The translations under genes were made by a program, and so were the position numbers. Source: Closterium sp. Naga37s-1 (taxonomy: Eukaryota; Streptophyta; Zygnematophyceae; Desmidiales; Closteriaceae). Taken from it: a DNA stretch of 64,000 bases. Within the stretch, counting starts at the first letter, position 1. Every line of letters starts with the position of its first letter. Of the stretch, positions 10,471 through 23,300 are shown piece after piece. The DNA lies in the NCBI GenBank assembly GCA_947471745.1, contig CANJKZ010000960.1, positions 1,984,001 through 2,048,000 of the forward strand, written 5' to 3'. The notes under the pieces are model-generated. The model saw only the letters and a program-made list of their open reading frames with translations. It ran no database searches and was not told the DNA's origin.

Positions 10471-13400
10471 AGGTGCTGCAGGTGCTGCAGGTGCTGTGGT
10501 GCAAATGAGTGGTGCTTAGTTGACAAAGTGAGAGACTTGAATTCATTACTGCTTGACCCAGCAGCAACAACAGCAACAGAAGCTGAAGCATGGCTAACCT
10601 CCTTGACAGCACAAGCAGCAGCAGCGGCAGCCTCACCCTTTTCCGCCTCCCTTCCCTTCGCCCACTCCCCCCCAGCCCCCTTCTTGTCCGCATCTGAGGG
10701 GAACAGGACAAGCTCCCAGGAGTCTGGAACGGCCGGCGGCTGGCGCCGTTTGGCCTGTAGCACGCGTGACAGCTGCACGGGGCCTTTGGGCGGCGGACGG
10801 GGGTGAATGGGATCCAAGGGAATGGTGGCAAGAGAGGAGGAGGAGGTAGAAGTGTTGGCAGTGGTGCTGCTGCTGCTGCTGCTGCTGCTGGAGTTGGTGG
10901 TGTTGAGGTTGGTTTTTGGTGTCGACTTAAGTGGAGTGGCGGTGGTGATTGGAGCAAGATGGGAAGAAGGGAGGGATGTGGATGCAGAAGCAGAGACAGA
11001 GGAGGAGAGGGAAGAGGAGGAGGAAGAAGAAGTGGGGACGACAGATGAGATCGCTGAAGCTGGTGATGAGGACAGCAATGAAGCTGAAGAGTTAGCTGCA
11101 GCAGCAGCCAGGGCAGAAGCAGCAACAGAAGCAGACGTAGCAACAGGAGCCGAAGCAGCAACGGTAGGAGAAGCAGCAGCATCTGCAGCAGCAGCAGTTG
11201 ACACGAACAAATCCCCAATGGCTGAAAAAATACCCATCCGTCCCTGTCCCCCCTTGCCAGCAGCACTACCATCCGCTCCCCTGGCACTTGCGGCTGCAGC
11301 AGCGGCAGCAGCGGCATCGGACGCAGCAGCAGCGCGAGCAGCAGCGGCGGCGGCAGCAACAACGGCTTTAAGAGCCGAGGAGGAGAGGGAGGAGGAGGGT
11401 GAACTGATGACTGCAGCGATCTCTGCAAACGCTGCTGCATCTGCCATGTTCACGGACTGGGGCTGGGACGGCGGTCCTTCTGCTGTGTCCGCTAAAAGTC
11501 GATTTGCTGCTGCTCTCGCCGCCGCCGCTGCTGCTGCTGCAGCTGCTGCTCCTGCTCCCGTTGCTGCTCCTCCTCCCCCCACTCCTGCTCCTGCTGCTAC
11601 TGCTTCCGACGAAGTGACATCAGTTCTGGTGGTAGCCGCAGCAGCGGAAGAGGCGAGAGCAAAGAGAGCACCACCGGAAGCAGCAGAGAAATCCCCAGCG
11701 GGAGTGTGAAAGAGGGGAGGTGGAAACGGTGCAGCAGCAGCAGGAGCAGGTGCCGTGATAGGGGGGCGGCCAGGGGCAGGGGGCAGGGATGTGGAGGAGG
11801 AGGAGAGGAGGAGATGACGAATGATGTGGCCTGGTGCTGATGTGATGAGGCGGAGGAAGAACCTGTGGGCATGGGGACAGAGGATGGGGCCGAGGAATGG
11901 GGGGAGGAAGGGGAAGGAGATAATGCTTCTGTTTGTGGCAGGCAGAACCTGTGATGGGGAGATGACGGATGATGTGACCAGGTGCTGATGTGATGAGGCG
12001 CAGGAAGATCCTTTGAGTGTAGGGGCAGGGGAAAGGGGAGAGGGAGAGCGGAAGGGAAAGGGGAAGGGGAAGGGGAAGGGGAACGCGAAGGGGAAGGGGA
12101 GGGGAAGGGGGAGGGGAAGGGAAGGCGGAAAGGGGAGGTGGCAGGGGAGCAGGGAGGGAGAGGGGCAAAGTGAAGGGGGAGGGGAAGGGAATGAAGGGAA
12201 TGGATGTAGCAGATTCTATGATGTGATGTGATGTGATGTGATGTGATGTGATGTGATGTGATGTGATGTGATGTGATGTGATGTGATGTGATGTGATGTG
12301 ATGTGATGTGATGTGATGTGATGTGATTAGTGCATCCATTGCAAGCATTGACCAGGTTCTTCCCTGCATGCACCTGGCTCTGTCCCTGAGTGTGATATCC
12401 GGATGCTGGAGAGTGACAACCGAGAGGAGGCGTGTCATAAGACATCTCAAAACACGAACGAGGTGCGCACCTGGCTCTGTCCCTTAGCGTTATGTGATCA
12501 CAGGGACAAAGAACCATACACACCTGGCTCTGTCCCTCAACGTGATATCCGGGTGGTGGAGAATGACAAACGAGAGGAGGCGCGTCAACGGGTCAAACGC
12601 CACGGATAGGGCATGGCTTGTGAGAATGGTGCTGCGGAGGAGAGGGGAGAAAAGGAATAGGGGAAATGAATGGTGCCACAAAGAAGAAGAAAAAGAAAAG
12701 AGCAAACACTTGGGATTTGAATCATGAACAATTGAGGCGCCTCAACAAACCAGTGCACACGCTTGTGTTGTTTTGTTTTCATTGTTTTTATTGTTTTGTC
12801 TTGTTTTTGTTCTTGTTTTTGTTTTATTGTAATTATTATTTTAAAATCCCGTTTAACAAAACGACCGCCCCAAGAATCAATGCGGTTGCTCCATTGAACG
12901 GTTCAGCTCACCGGCAGATGGAGAGCACTTGCGCCGTGTCCTCCCATGAAGCCCCCTCCGCATCTGCTGCAGCAACATCACCCCCACTCATACCCATACC
13001 AGACCATCTTGCCATCCCACCAACCTCCCTCCTCCTTTCCTCCTCCCTCTCTCCTGCCTCTCCTCTTCCCCCTTTCCCTCCCCTCCTCCCTCCCCCCTTC
13101 CCTCCTCCCCCTGTCCCTCTGTTCCGCCTCTCCCTTTCGTTTTGCAGAAACGCGAGCAGGAGATCCACAATTGGGCCAGGTGGCACGTCGGGATTGGCCG
13201 AGAGAGAGTGCAGGAGGGGGAGGTACCGCGGCACGGAGCAGAGGGAGAGAGGCACCAGGAGCGGCTGGGCCGTCAGATATCCCGCTGACCTGGCAGATCG
13301 TGCGGTGGAGGTGAACGGAGCAGGGAGGGGAGGAATCGGAGGCGGAGGAGGAGGAAGAAGAGGAGAAGGAGAGAGAGAGGAAGAAAGAGGGGAAAGGCTG

Positions 13401-16400
13401 TAGGGATCATGGTCAGCAGAGGCAGAAAGAGAGGGATATTGATTGCTTGTGTCTGCAGATGTGGCAGGAGGAAGGGCGGGAGAGGATTGGCTGAGGAGAG
13501 GGATGAGTTGGGAGAAAAGGGTGCGATGGAGTGCGCGGGAGAGCGGGAGGTGGTGGGGGCAGTGCGCGAGACAGGAGAGGAAGAAGAGGAGGTTGGGGAT
13601 GTGATCAGGCATGGCTGTGAGCGTGCTGAGCAGATAGGCTTGCACGGATGAGAGAATAGATGGGGGAGGGGCGGGAGTGGAGAGTCCAGGTGCTAGGAGG
13701 GAGTGCTGCCTGGATAGGCCTGGTCTGTTGGTCTCGTGCTCTGGTGATGCTATGTGGATGGTCAAGGGGTGGTGGGTCTGTAGTGGGAGGGAGGAAAGAG
13801 ATTGGGAGGCGTCGGAGTGGGAGTGGGGGAGAGGTATGGAGGAAGGGAGGGAGAGGAGGGGAGAGGAAGGGAGGTGGGGGGAGGAGAGGAGGGGGGAGGA
13901 GAGGAGGGGGAGGGGTGTGGCAGTAAGAAAGCAGCGGAGGGTGCGGAGGGCGAGGAGGGAATCGAGGGAGGAAGGGGGGAGGTAGTAGAAGAGAGAGATG
14001 GCCACCATAGACTCGTGCAGCAGCTGCTGCTGCAGACGGCTGGCAGACAGGAATGCGTCAGCGACAGCGGAATCCCCTAATTGGCTCGCCGCAGCTGCGT
14101 CTGGAGTGGGGGGCGCTGACGCGGCGGATGCTGACGTGGCGGATGCTGACGTGGTGGCACGTGCGGATTCGTTGAGCGCAGAGGAGCAGAGCGCGGAGGC
14201 GGCGATGCGGGCGAAGGCAAGGGTCTTGGCGGCCTTGAGGGCGAGCGGATCGAAGAGGCGGATGGAGAGAGCCGCAGCTAGCTGGGGTGCTGGCAGGATG
14301 GGCCTCCTCCTGTGCTGTTGTGAGAGTGCGTGCTGCTGCTGCTGCTGCTGCTGGTACTGCTGCTGCTGCATGTGAAGCTGCAGCTGATTTCCACCAAAAC
14401 CACCATCCCCTCCTGCTGCCACCCCGTCGACTTCCAGGGCCAGCAGCCACCGCAGCGCCAGCTGGCGCACCGCGATTGGCTGCCAGGGCTCGTGGGCCAA
14501 TCGAGCCACTCGCAGCACGACAGCTCGCTTGGTGTGAGCTGAAAGGAGGTCTGATGGTGGTGGTTGTGGTTGTGGTGGGATGGCAGATGAGACAAACGGA
14601 GAAGGTTGAGTGGCGGGACGGGCAGAGGAAGGAATGGTGGGAGCATATGAAGGGATGGTGGCAACTGAAGCACCGGAGGAGGAGGAGAGGGAGGAGGAGC
14701 GTGTGATGGTGCCTTGAACCTGCACAAACCCATGAGCCTGGTTGAAGCTGTGAGGTTGATTGAAGCTGTGAGAATGGGTGAAGCTGTGTGTGCGGCTGTG
14801 CGTGGGGGTGGAGGTGGGGGAGGAGCAAGAGGAGGAGGACGGGGAGGGGGATGGGGATGGGGAGGAGGGGCGGGATAGGGGTGACGGTGGGGGGGGCGGG
14901 AGGGGTGGAGAGGGAGGTGGCGACAGGATGTGTTGAAGCATGTAAAGAGCTGCAGGCGGGAAGGGGGGGCGGGAGGGGTTGGGGGGGGGAGGGGGGGGGG
15001 AGGGTGGTGTTGGAGTAAAAAAAAAAAAAAAAAAAAAATCTTAAGGCGGTCAGGAGCAAGCATGAGGAAAATAATATGATAAAATCTGAGCCTAGCGCTT
15101 ACATGGAGCGAGCAAGCAAGTACCTGTGTGGGCTTGCAGAGAGGATGATGCACTACCCAGCGATCCCATGTCTTGGAGGGCTTGAGACTTGAGAAACGGA
15201 AGGTTCAGAGAAGCTGCCACCGCCGCCACGTCAGCGAGCACGCACGCGAGGACGGGCGGCGACGCCAGCTGGCACGCGTCGAGCAGCGCTGAGATGGCCT
15301 TGCGGATGGCACGCTGGCCTGATGTGATTGTAACGAGAGCAAGGGGAGGAAAGGGAAGAAGCAATTGCAGTGAGAGGGAGGGGAGGAAAAATGTGATTGT
15401 AATGAGAGAAAAAACGTGAGGTGCTGACAAGTGATTATAAGACTGTGACGGTAAAAGGATGGGTGGGAGACCACAGATGTGCATCACAGTGAATGAAAAA
15501 ACAAAAATTACATGGAAGCAGGTCTCACGAGGAAGCAGGTTGTGTAACTTGTCACGACAGTGAAAGGACACAAAACAGCCCGTAATTTGCACCACCATAG
15601 CAAAACGGCTTCCTTCTTCACACCTCCACAACAACCCCTTCCCGTTCGCAATCTCAACACTCCAACCCCCTCGTCATCCATCTCTCTGCTGACTTTTGAG
15701 TCGACTCTCAACTTTTGTTTCGACTCGTTATTTCTTCTCACCAGCAATGGGCAGTTGCGATGGCACGATCTCAACACCCCCCACCTCCGCACCCCCTCCC
15801 CGTCCCTCACTCTCCTCCCCCTGCTGCCTTGTCAGCAAAAGCCCCCAGGGGAGAGGCAGGGAGAAGGGAGGAGGGGCGCTGGGGTCAAAGGGGAGAGCTA
15901 AGAGCGAGTCAGCTTGAGGGGGGCCGATGGTGAGAGGGCGGATTTTGAAAGAGGCAGCAGAGGCAGGGAGGGAGGAGGCGGAGGTGAGATGAGCGGCGTG
16001 TGCATGCTGGTGCTGTTGCTGGTGGTGGTGCTGCTGCTGCTGTTGCTGGTGCTGCTGATGGTGCTGGTGATGGTGCTGCTGCTGATACTGCTGGTAGTGT
16101 TGGTGGTGGTGCGAATTCTGGGTGTGATGGTGGTTTGATTGGTGGTGAAGGGAGGAGAAAGAGGAGGTGGAGGAGGAGGGATGCAGGCGGGAAGGCGAGG
16201 GGGACGGGGAGGGCTGGGGGGCGTGGGCAGAGGCGGAGGCGAGAGAGGAGAGGGAGGAGATGGAGGAAACGGAGGAGAAGGGGGAACCGCCTGAAGACGT
16301 TTTGGTGAGAGAATGTGATGACCCGGCAAAGAATGTTGTACAGAGATTCTGAATGGCGGGGTGGGGAGCGGGGAGGGGGGGTGCTTCATTGGTAAGAGAT

Positions 16401-19314
16401 GGAGGAGAGGAAGGAGAAGGGAGAACCGCCTGAAGATGTTTTGGTGAGAGACTGGGCTGACCCGGCAAAGAAGGTCGTACATAGGTTCTGAACGGAGGGA
16501 GGGGAAATTGAATAGGATTGGTAAGAGATGGACGAGAGGGAGGAGAGGTCCCACTGACAAAACGACGATTTTTTAGTCGACTAAAAGAAAACAAAAGAAA
16601 ATAAAGTCAACTAAAAAAAAGAGCGAGGAGCCCTCCAGCTCACATGCATGTAGATGCAATTGTATCATGCATGTAGATGCAATTGTATCATGCATGTAGA
16701 TGCAATTGTATCATGCATGTAGATGCAATTGTATCATGCATGTAGATGCAATTGTATCATGCATGTAGATGCAATTGTATCATGCATGTAGATGCAATTG
16801 TATCATGCTATTCCCAGGGGCCAGGGCATACCTTGACGATTGCCGACAGCAGCAGCACGTATCCTTGCCACAAAAACGAGCGTCCCAAAGCTAGATTCGC
16901 CAGCACGTGCCCGCCGTACTGCTGCAGCACACACGGGTACGCGCCTTCCAGCTCACGCATACTCACACACAGAACCACCCCCACATCATACCTTGACGAT
17001 GGCTGACAGCAGCAGCACGTATCCTTGCCACACAAATGACCTTTCTAGAGCCAGATAGGCCAGCACGTGCCCGCCATACTGCTGCAGCACGCACGGGTAA
17101 GCGCCCTCCAGCTCACGTAGGCCGAGACACGCCGCCTGGCGGATGAAGCGGTCGGCGTGGTTTGTCCTTTTTGCGGCGAAGAGGAGCAGGTCAACGAGGG
17201 AGGAGAGGAGATCAGGAAAGAGATCCATTGCCTCGAGCTGGAGGGGGGCGAGGGGGAGAAGAAGGGGGGAGGGTGGCATGGGAGGTTCAATCAAGAGAGT
17301 GATGATGGCTGACAAGGGAGGTGAGGAGATCAGGAAAGAGATCCATTGCCTCGAGCTGGAGGGGGGCGAGGGGGAGAAGAAGGGGGGAGGTAGGGAGGGA
17401 GGGAGGGAGGGAGGGAGGGAGGGAGGGAGGGAGGGAGGGAGGGAGGGAGGGAGGGAGGGAGGGATGGAGGGAGGGAGGGAGGGAGGGAGGGAGGGAGGGA
17501 GGGAGGGAGGGAGGGAGGGAGGGAGGGAGGGAGGGAGGGATGGAGGGAGGGGGAGTGGAGGGGAAGGAGGGAGGAGAGGGTATAAAAAAATGTGGGGATG
17601 ACGTTAAAGTTGAGTGGTATTGAGGCGCCCCATGGGCACCCAATGTACATGTATGGGTGCACAGCAGATGGAGGTGGGGTGAGTGCAGGCAGGCACCGGC
17701 TGCTGTCTCTGAGTTAAAATTGCCTCACAACTCCACTGTTTAGACACCGCAGCAGCAGCAGCAGCAGCAGCACGGCACGCACCTGGATAAAGACGGATGG
17801 GATTGCAGACACGACCTGCGCCCACAGCCCAGCAGGCAGCGCTGCTGCTGCTGCCGCTGCTGCTGCTGCTGCTGCTGATGCCCATATTGATTATTTTACA
17901 CACCGCAGCAGCACGGCACGCACCTGTAGGAAGACGGCCGCAACTGCAGACGCTAGCTGTGCCCGCAGCCCAGCAGGCAGCGCTGCTGCTGCCGCTGCTG
18001 ATGTTTTTGGTGCCTCACAGCACGTAACACACCTGTATGAAGACGGATGTGATAGCAGACACTAGCTGCTGCCGCAGCCCAGCAGGCAACGTTGCCATTA
18101 CAGCTGCCGACACCGCCTCCCCTCCTCCACCCACAGCGCTTACACCCCCACCCCTCCCACCCCCTGCCGCCGCTGCCAGCTGTGCCGCTGACGCTGACTG
18201 TACCGATGCCAGCTTGCCTGCTGCTGCTGACTGTGATGCAGTGGCAGTGCCTGATGCGTACGGAGAGGAAGAGGGGTGGTTGGGATGGGTGGAGAGGGAT
18301 GCGGAGGCGGGGAAGGCAGGCACGGCGGCGGAGGAGGAAGAGGAGGAGGGAGGAGGGTGGTAGTGAGTGAGCGAGGCGAGGAGGGAGAGGAGGCGCTGCA
18401 GCGTGGGACGAGCGGTCATGGCTGCTTCAAGAAGGTGGGCCGAGGGGAAGGCGAGAGACGAGAGAGACGCACTGGAAGAGCCACTATTGCCACCATCACC
18501 ACCACCAGCAGCACCACCGGACCCAGCACCAGTGGCAGCGGATGTGCTTGTATTGAAGGCGGTGATGCCGGAGGGGGAGGGCAGGAGGTTGGGCAGGGGG
18601 AGAGAGAGCTCCCTTTCTCCCAGCACCAGCAGCAGCGCGTGTTCCTCCAGGAACGACAGCAGCTGTGCCTGTGAAGGGGTTAAGTGGGGTGAAGAGGGGT
18701 GGGGTGGGTAACGGCAGCGGGAGCTCCCTTTCTCCCAGCGCCAGCAGCAACGCGTGTTCCTCCAGGAACGACAGCAGCTGCGCCTGTGGTGCGGTGGGGT
18801 AGGGTGGGTTGGGGTGGGGTGGGGTGGGGTGGGGTGGGGTGGGGTGGGGTGGGATGGGGTGGGGTGGGATGGGGTGGGGTGGGTTGGGGTGGGGACTCAC
18901 CGGGACTCACCTTGACTCACTCCCATAGAATACCAATCTTAACCCCTCCATTCGCGTGTCTCCCTCCCTTTTCCTCCTTCCCTTCCCCTCTCGCCCCTCC
19001 CCTTTCCTCTCACCTCCCCTAACTCTCCCCTCCCCTCCTCCTAGAATCTCCTACAAAACTGTCCCCACTCCCCCCTTTACTCCCCCACTGCCTCCCCTCA
19101 CCTTGCTAGCAGCGGGTTCGCGGTCCTTCAGAATGACGGTAATCCCAAGGTCGAACAGCACGGGCGGCGGGTACAGCTGCACCCATTGGTTCTGCATCTC
19201 GTGCGATTCGTTGAATTCGGACATGAGCGTCTGCCAGTCGTGCCACTGCATCCCGCCCTTTCCGCCGAACCGCGACGCCGCCGCTGCCATCGCCGCCATC
19301 GCCGCCGCCGCCAT
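8564..19314 (-). CDS. AP5B1: AP-5 adaptor complex subunit beta-like protein (large, about 8 exons)
   Basis: Probable beta subunit of the AP-5 adaptor, which acts on late endosomes in membrane traffic. Start at 19314 (MAAAAMAAM, then WHDWQTLMSEFNES); first donor after 19102. Exon 2 (about 18670-18033) opens AQLLSFLEEHALLLALGERE. Exon 3 (about 17239-16995) has RQAACLGLRELEGAYPCVLQ and WQGYVLLLSAIV. Later exons carry RKAISALLDACQLASPP (about 15320-15120) and VRLARLAHEPWQPIAVRQ-like helices (about 14940-12912). Another has LLSFVILHHPDITLRDRAR (about 12590-12530). The last (about 11900-8564) ends FRTDYWPCLVHVDEYLESIL. These motifs and their order match plant AP5B1 as I remember it. Long Ala/Ser/Pro and Gln inserts make it unusually large. 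The reading frame changes near 9163-9171, needing a very short intron or implying a frameshift. Exon ends marked 'about' were not resolved. Confidence 0.6.
10392..10470 (-). repeat. (CAG)n encoding polyglutamine in the AP5B1-like gene
   Basis: About 26 CTG triplets on the plus strand, read as CAG on the gene strand, encode a polyGln tract preceded by three HLQ units. It lies between an acidic/Ser-rich linker and the SWYRSQSQHTLALLD helix. Pure triplet runs of this length are normally length-polymorphic. Confidence 0.9.
12217..12327. repeat. Pentanucleotide microsatellite (GATGT)n
   Basis: More than twenty near-perfect copies of the 5-bp unit GATGT lie in an intron of the AP5B1-like gene. A degenerate (GGGGAA)n purine run precedes it at 12050-12130. 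Confidence 0.95.
12367..12600 (-). repeat. Exon copies in the AP5B1-like gene (LRDRAR exon)
   Basis: A stretch that reads HPDITLRDRAR on the minus strand with a GT donor occurs at about 12530-12590. It recurs at about 12367-12440 and as a shorter piece at about 12466-12500. The copies share 70-80 bp with scattered differences, and each keeps the 3' end of the exon and its donor. The one at 12530-12590 has the longest open frame and is taken as the used exon. Confidence 0.65.
16571..16586. repeat. 16-bp palindrome TTTTAGTCGACTAAAA
   Basis: A perfect palindrome in the AP5B1-like gene, a form of the same GTCGAC-centred family. A related core GAGTCGACTC with partial arms lies at 15698-15707, and a GGCGCC-centred form (TTGAGGCGCCTCAA) at 12732-12745. 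Confidence 0.85.
16643..16809. repeat. 23-bp tandem array, 7 copies
   Basis: Seven essentially identical head-to-tail copies of a 23-bp unit starting CATGCATGTAGATGC lie between exons 3 and 4 of the AP5B1-like gene. No spacers separate them. They end next to a partial exon-3 copy (about 16832-16960). Confidence 0.95.
16832..17385 (-). repeat. Partial copies of AP5B1 exon 3 on both sides of the exon
   Basis: The used exon is about 16995-17239. Its 3' half with the donor (ELEGAYPCVLQQYGGHVL and WQGYVLLLSAIVK on the minus strand) is repeated at about 16832-16960. Its 5' edge with the acceptor is repeated at about 17337-17385, beyond a (GGGA)n tract. The copies differ from the exon at several positions, so they are not assembly echoes of identical sequence. 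Confidence 0.8.
17393..17550. repeat. (GGGA)n purine tract
   Basis: About 40 GGGA units with two single-base interruptions, between two copies of the same exon edge in the AP5B1-like gene. Long frames on both strands here come from the repeat. Confidence 0.95.
17781..18095 (-). repeat. Three copies of the AP5B1 exon-2 end
   Basis: A segment reading GLRQQLVSAITSVFIQ on the minus strand followed by a GT donor occurs at about 18031-18095 (continuous with exon 2). Diverged copies lie at about 17921-17988 and 17781-17846, each followed by GCTGCT-type repeats. Each copy keeps the donor but none has the rest of the exon. Confidence 0.75.
18605..18900 (-). repeat. Duplicate of AP5B1 exon-2 start plus (GGGGT)n tract
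   Basis: The acceptor and first codons of exon 2 (AQLLSFLEEHALLLALG on the minus strand) are present at about 18605-18669. They are duplicated at about 18724-18790. The upstream intron then becomes a GGGGT pentanucleotide run (about 18795-18895). Confidence 0.8.
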
Positions 19315-20380
19315 GATTGGTCGCTGAACGGACGGACAAATTTAACGGACGGACGGGTGCGACGGGCTACAGCCGGAGGATTGGAGGACTAGTGGATGGA
19401 TGGAAGGACGGACGGATGTGTGGAGCGTGATTCGCTGACGGGATCGGTGGATGCGAAGCTTTCATGCGAAAGCATCGCATGGAGCGACGGGTACTCGGAC
19501 AGGCTTGCCATGACTCACGGATTTAGCACTGATGCTGTGATTGGATACTCGGTAGAATATCAAGTCTGTGCTCAGGGGTCAGCATAGTCCAATCCATCAG
19601 TGAGTATACTACTACACAATTCCTTGTGCTCCAGGAAACTTACTCCATACCAGTTAACATCGATGTGCATCCACAACCGTGTTAACATTATTTTTATTTG
19701 TCATAATCCATAATAATTATTTTCCTACAAATGTGCTCGTATTGAACCTATGGTAGTGGATGGTATCTTTGAAGTGATATTTCACTTTCTTGTGAATTTA
19801 TTTCATTTACTTCAGTTTTCTTCAAGGCGATTCTTTACAAAACCATCCCCGCCTTGGTGTCGCTCACCTCCAACTCCCACTCGTTTCATTCGTTGCACTG
19901 CCTCACTCGGCGACAGGATCCATCCAGGTCAGCAAGATCTGGAGTCCGTTTGGGGTGGTATACAGCGAACAGAGAGTGTAACGTGACGTCCCTAAGTGCA
20001 CAATGTTGCTCAACTCCTAAGCTTAGAAAACCGGACTCCTCACTTCACAATTCGTGTCATTCCGTTTCAACTTACGTTTCGAGTCTTTCGTACACCCTAC
20101 AATTACGATGTTCACGGAACGCATCCCTCGCGCGATTGCGCCCCATTTCATGGCACATCCTTCCCGCACCACTCCATTGTGCCCCATGCACCCCTTGCAC
20201 AACTCCCACATCTTGATTTCTGAGATTTTCGACACCTTGACAAAAGATTGACATTCTTGCAGATCGTTGATTTGTTGTTCTTAGCATCGAATCGTGAAGG
20301 AAGAGAGAGACGACTTTTCAACGTCCGTTTTATTCTAAATCTCAGCGGGCATTTCATGCGCCACGAGCATCCCGGCTTCG
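19315..20380. promoter_or_regulatory. Divergent intergenic region between AP5B1-like gene and membrane-protein gene
   Basis: The 1.07 kb between two outward-facing start codons must hold both promoters and 5' untranslated regions. The sequence is unique and more A/T-rich around 19600-19850. I see no certain TATA box, operator or RNA gene. An earlier start or leader exon of the plus-strand gene could lie here. Confidence 0.4.
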
Positions 20381-23300
20381 ATGGAAACGACAAATATGCC
20401 GCGTGGAGTTGGAGGCCAAAACAGCCGAGTCGCAAACGCGCTGCTTTCCCGTGCTGACAGTGACCAATGTCGATACCAGCGCCGGCGCTCGGCAGCTCAG
20501 AACCCTGTTGTCCGACGCGATTCGAGGAAAGGAGTCGTCCCAGCACTGGATCCCCATAACCTTCCTTCACTCCATCCTTGCATACTGGTAGACCGCTTCT
20601 CGCGGTTTTCCGGGTGGCTCCCCCTTCTCTCCCTCCTTCTTCTCGTCCTTTCCGCCAAACCCGGCGTTGCCGACACTCGGCTAATGTCGGGCGGGTTTAT
20701 CCGCGACGCCGTTCTCTCTCACTGCGGACCGCACGTGCCGGAACTGTCGTCTTCTGATGGCGCTGCCGCCCCGCTCCCCGCCGTCCCCTTCCTCCTCTCC
20801 TCCAACTCCGTCATTCGCGGCAAATGGCGCTACCAAGACCCTCCCGCTTCTGCCGCCTCCGCCGCCGCCGCCGCCGCAGCAGCAGCAGCAGCAGCCGAGG
20901 GAAACGACACTTCATCATCGCCGGCAGCAGCAGACGCAGCAGACGGCTCGCCGGCAGGATCAGCCGGCCAGCCGGCAGTCCGGCACAAGGTCCTGATGAC
21001 CGACTCGGGCGCGTTCGATTTCTGGACGGAGCACGTCGTGCCGACGGAAAACGGCACGCTGGACGTGGGCGCGCTCGTTTATATCACATCGCAGACGGAA
21101 TGGGCGGAGAGCTACATGGGGACGGTGGTGGTGCGCGCGGAGGGGTATTTTTCCATGCGCGCGGGGGTGCTGTGCATGGTGGGGTGCCAGAGCCGGTTGG
21201 GGGGAGGCGCGGGGGGAGGGGAAGGGGAGGAGTCCGCGGATGCGGAAGATCCGTACGCGGATCCGCGGAGGTGTAACATGCTGCTTGTGCTGAAATTCAA
21301 GGCGAAGAACGAGGTATGTGATGTGCGTGGTGGGTTGCGGTGCCTGGTGGTGAGATGTGGTGCTAGGTGGTAGGGTGGTGTGGGATGCGTATAGCGCCCA
21401 TCAGGCAGGCAGAGTTGGGCATGCGCCTTGAAGGGCCAAGGAGTTGTAGTATGCTGCTAGTGCTGCGGTTTAAGGCGAAGAACCAGCAGCGCCAGGAGCA
21501 CCAGCAGCACCAGCAGCAACACCAGCAGCACCAGCAGCACCAGGAGCACCAGGAGCACAAGGTGTAGTGTAGGTGTGTTCCTTGCCTTTTGTCTTGCCTG
21601 TGGTGGGCTGGCGCGTGGTGGGTGGGTGTAACACTATGGCTGAATCTAACGACGAAACGAATCACTTCTGAGATTTCTAAAACACGAAACTTCCCAGAAA
21701 GCAAAAAAAAAAAAAAAAAGCTCCAGCTATGTAAATGAGTACTCTAAAGAGGGATTGAAGGTTTTCCCAGGCAGCTTAGAGGAGCCGAGGATGAGTGTCA
21801 GAAGAACGCCCAGGAGCAGGGGAGCGCATTGCAGTGTGGTGTGGCTGCCTGGAAACTTCCCCTTTGCCCTACCTATCGCTCTATGCCGCCTACCACCCTC
21901 TCTTCCCCTTCTCATCACCCCACCAGGCGGAGTGGCGGAAGAACGCCCAAGAGCAGGCGGAGGAGCGGAAGAACGCCCAAGAGCAGGCGGAGGAGCGCCT
22001 GGAACGGATTGCAGTGTGGTTTCCTGGGGGCTTCACCTGGTACTCTCCCTCCTCCTTGCCCCTCCATCCCTCTATGTCTCTCTCCTTTCCGCCCACTCCC
22101 CCCCTCACACTGCCAGGCGGAGTGGAGGAAGAACGCCCAGGAGCAGGCAGTGGAGCGGTTGGAGCGAATAGCCGTGGCCAAGTTCGGGGTCAACGGGGAG
22201 GGCAAGAGCAACGCCGCTGCTGCTGCTGGCAGCGGTGTGGGGGAAGAAGGGCAGGGAAAAGCAGGAGCAGCGACAGCAGCGGCGGCAGGAGTAGGGGTGA
22301 TCGACCCGCACACTCTGAAGGAACGCATGGATATCACGAAGGCAGACCTGCTGGACGAGTTGGGATCCGAGGTGGATGATACTAGCATTGTCGCCGACGT
22401 GCTTGTAATGGAGGGCACTGTAACGAGTACAATCCCGGTGGAGCAGGCAGGGGAGGGGAGCGAGTTCTTTGGGCCGCTGGCAGTGGCGGGGGAGACGGAA
22501 TCACTAACACAGCAAGCGGAGCTCTTCGATTGGGACATGGTGGTCTCGGCCGTGCTCTCTGCCTTCCAGGCGCTGGCAGTGTTTTCTCAGGTGGGTCAGC
22601 AGTGAATGGGGCAGTAATATAGACAGGCAGGCGGCAGCAGGCGGAGCTGCTTGATTGGGACATGGTGGTCTCGGCTGTTCTCTCCTCCTTCCAAGCGCTG
22701 GCAGTGTTTTCTCAGGTGGGTCAGAAGGCAGTCAATGGGGCAGTACCAATTAACGGGGGAGACGGAGTTACTGTCTCAGCAGGCGGAGCCGCTTGATTGG
22801 GACAGCTCTCTCAGTCGCCTTCCTTTAATAACCCCTCTCTTTGCTCTCCTACCCCCTCTCCTTCCTCTGCTGTCCCATCTCCCTCAAAGGTCGCCACATG
22901 GGCGGAATGGCTTCTGAATTGGCCCATGCCCTCTTAAGATGACGCCTCCCATACGAGCACGTCTTTATCACACTGGCCCAGTTTGCACTAGCAGCTAATT
23001 TGGACGGAGGTGGTTATCAAACTGAGCCAGTGTGATAAAGACATGCTCGTACGGGAGGCGTCGACTTAAGATGACATGGGCAAGTTCAGAAGCCATTCCG
23101 GCTATATGGCCACCTTCCCCCTCTCACAATGGTCGCCTCCTAGATCATTGTCTTCACCTCCTTCTGGCTACGAGACCTCTACTACCCGCTCTCCTTCCTC
23201 TCCTCAGACGTCCTCTCCTACCTCCCCACCTTCCTCCCCCACCTTCTCTAGCGCGTGCTCTCTTTTACCCCTCCACTTACTCACTCCTCCATCTGTTTTC

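Noticed and set aside
10807-11709. 300-codon Ala/Glu-rich open frame on the plus strand
   Set aside because: It is the complement of the Ala/Ser/Gln-rich exon of the AP5B1-like gene; triplet repeats open several frames at once.
16643-16809. Regular 23-bp array as a possible CRISPR
   Set aside because: Units are contiguous with no unique spacers, and the context is an intron of a eukaryotic gene.
17393-17550. (GGGA)n as an internal telomere-like tract
   Set aside because: The unit does not match plant or algal telomere repeats (TTTAGGG type).
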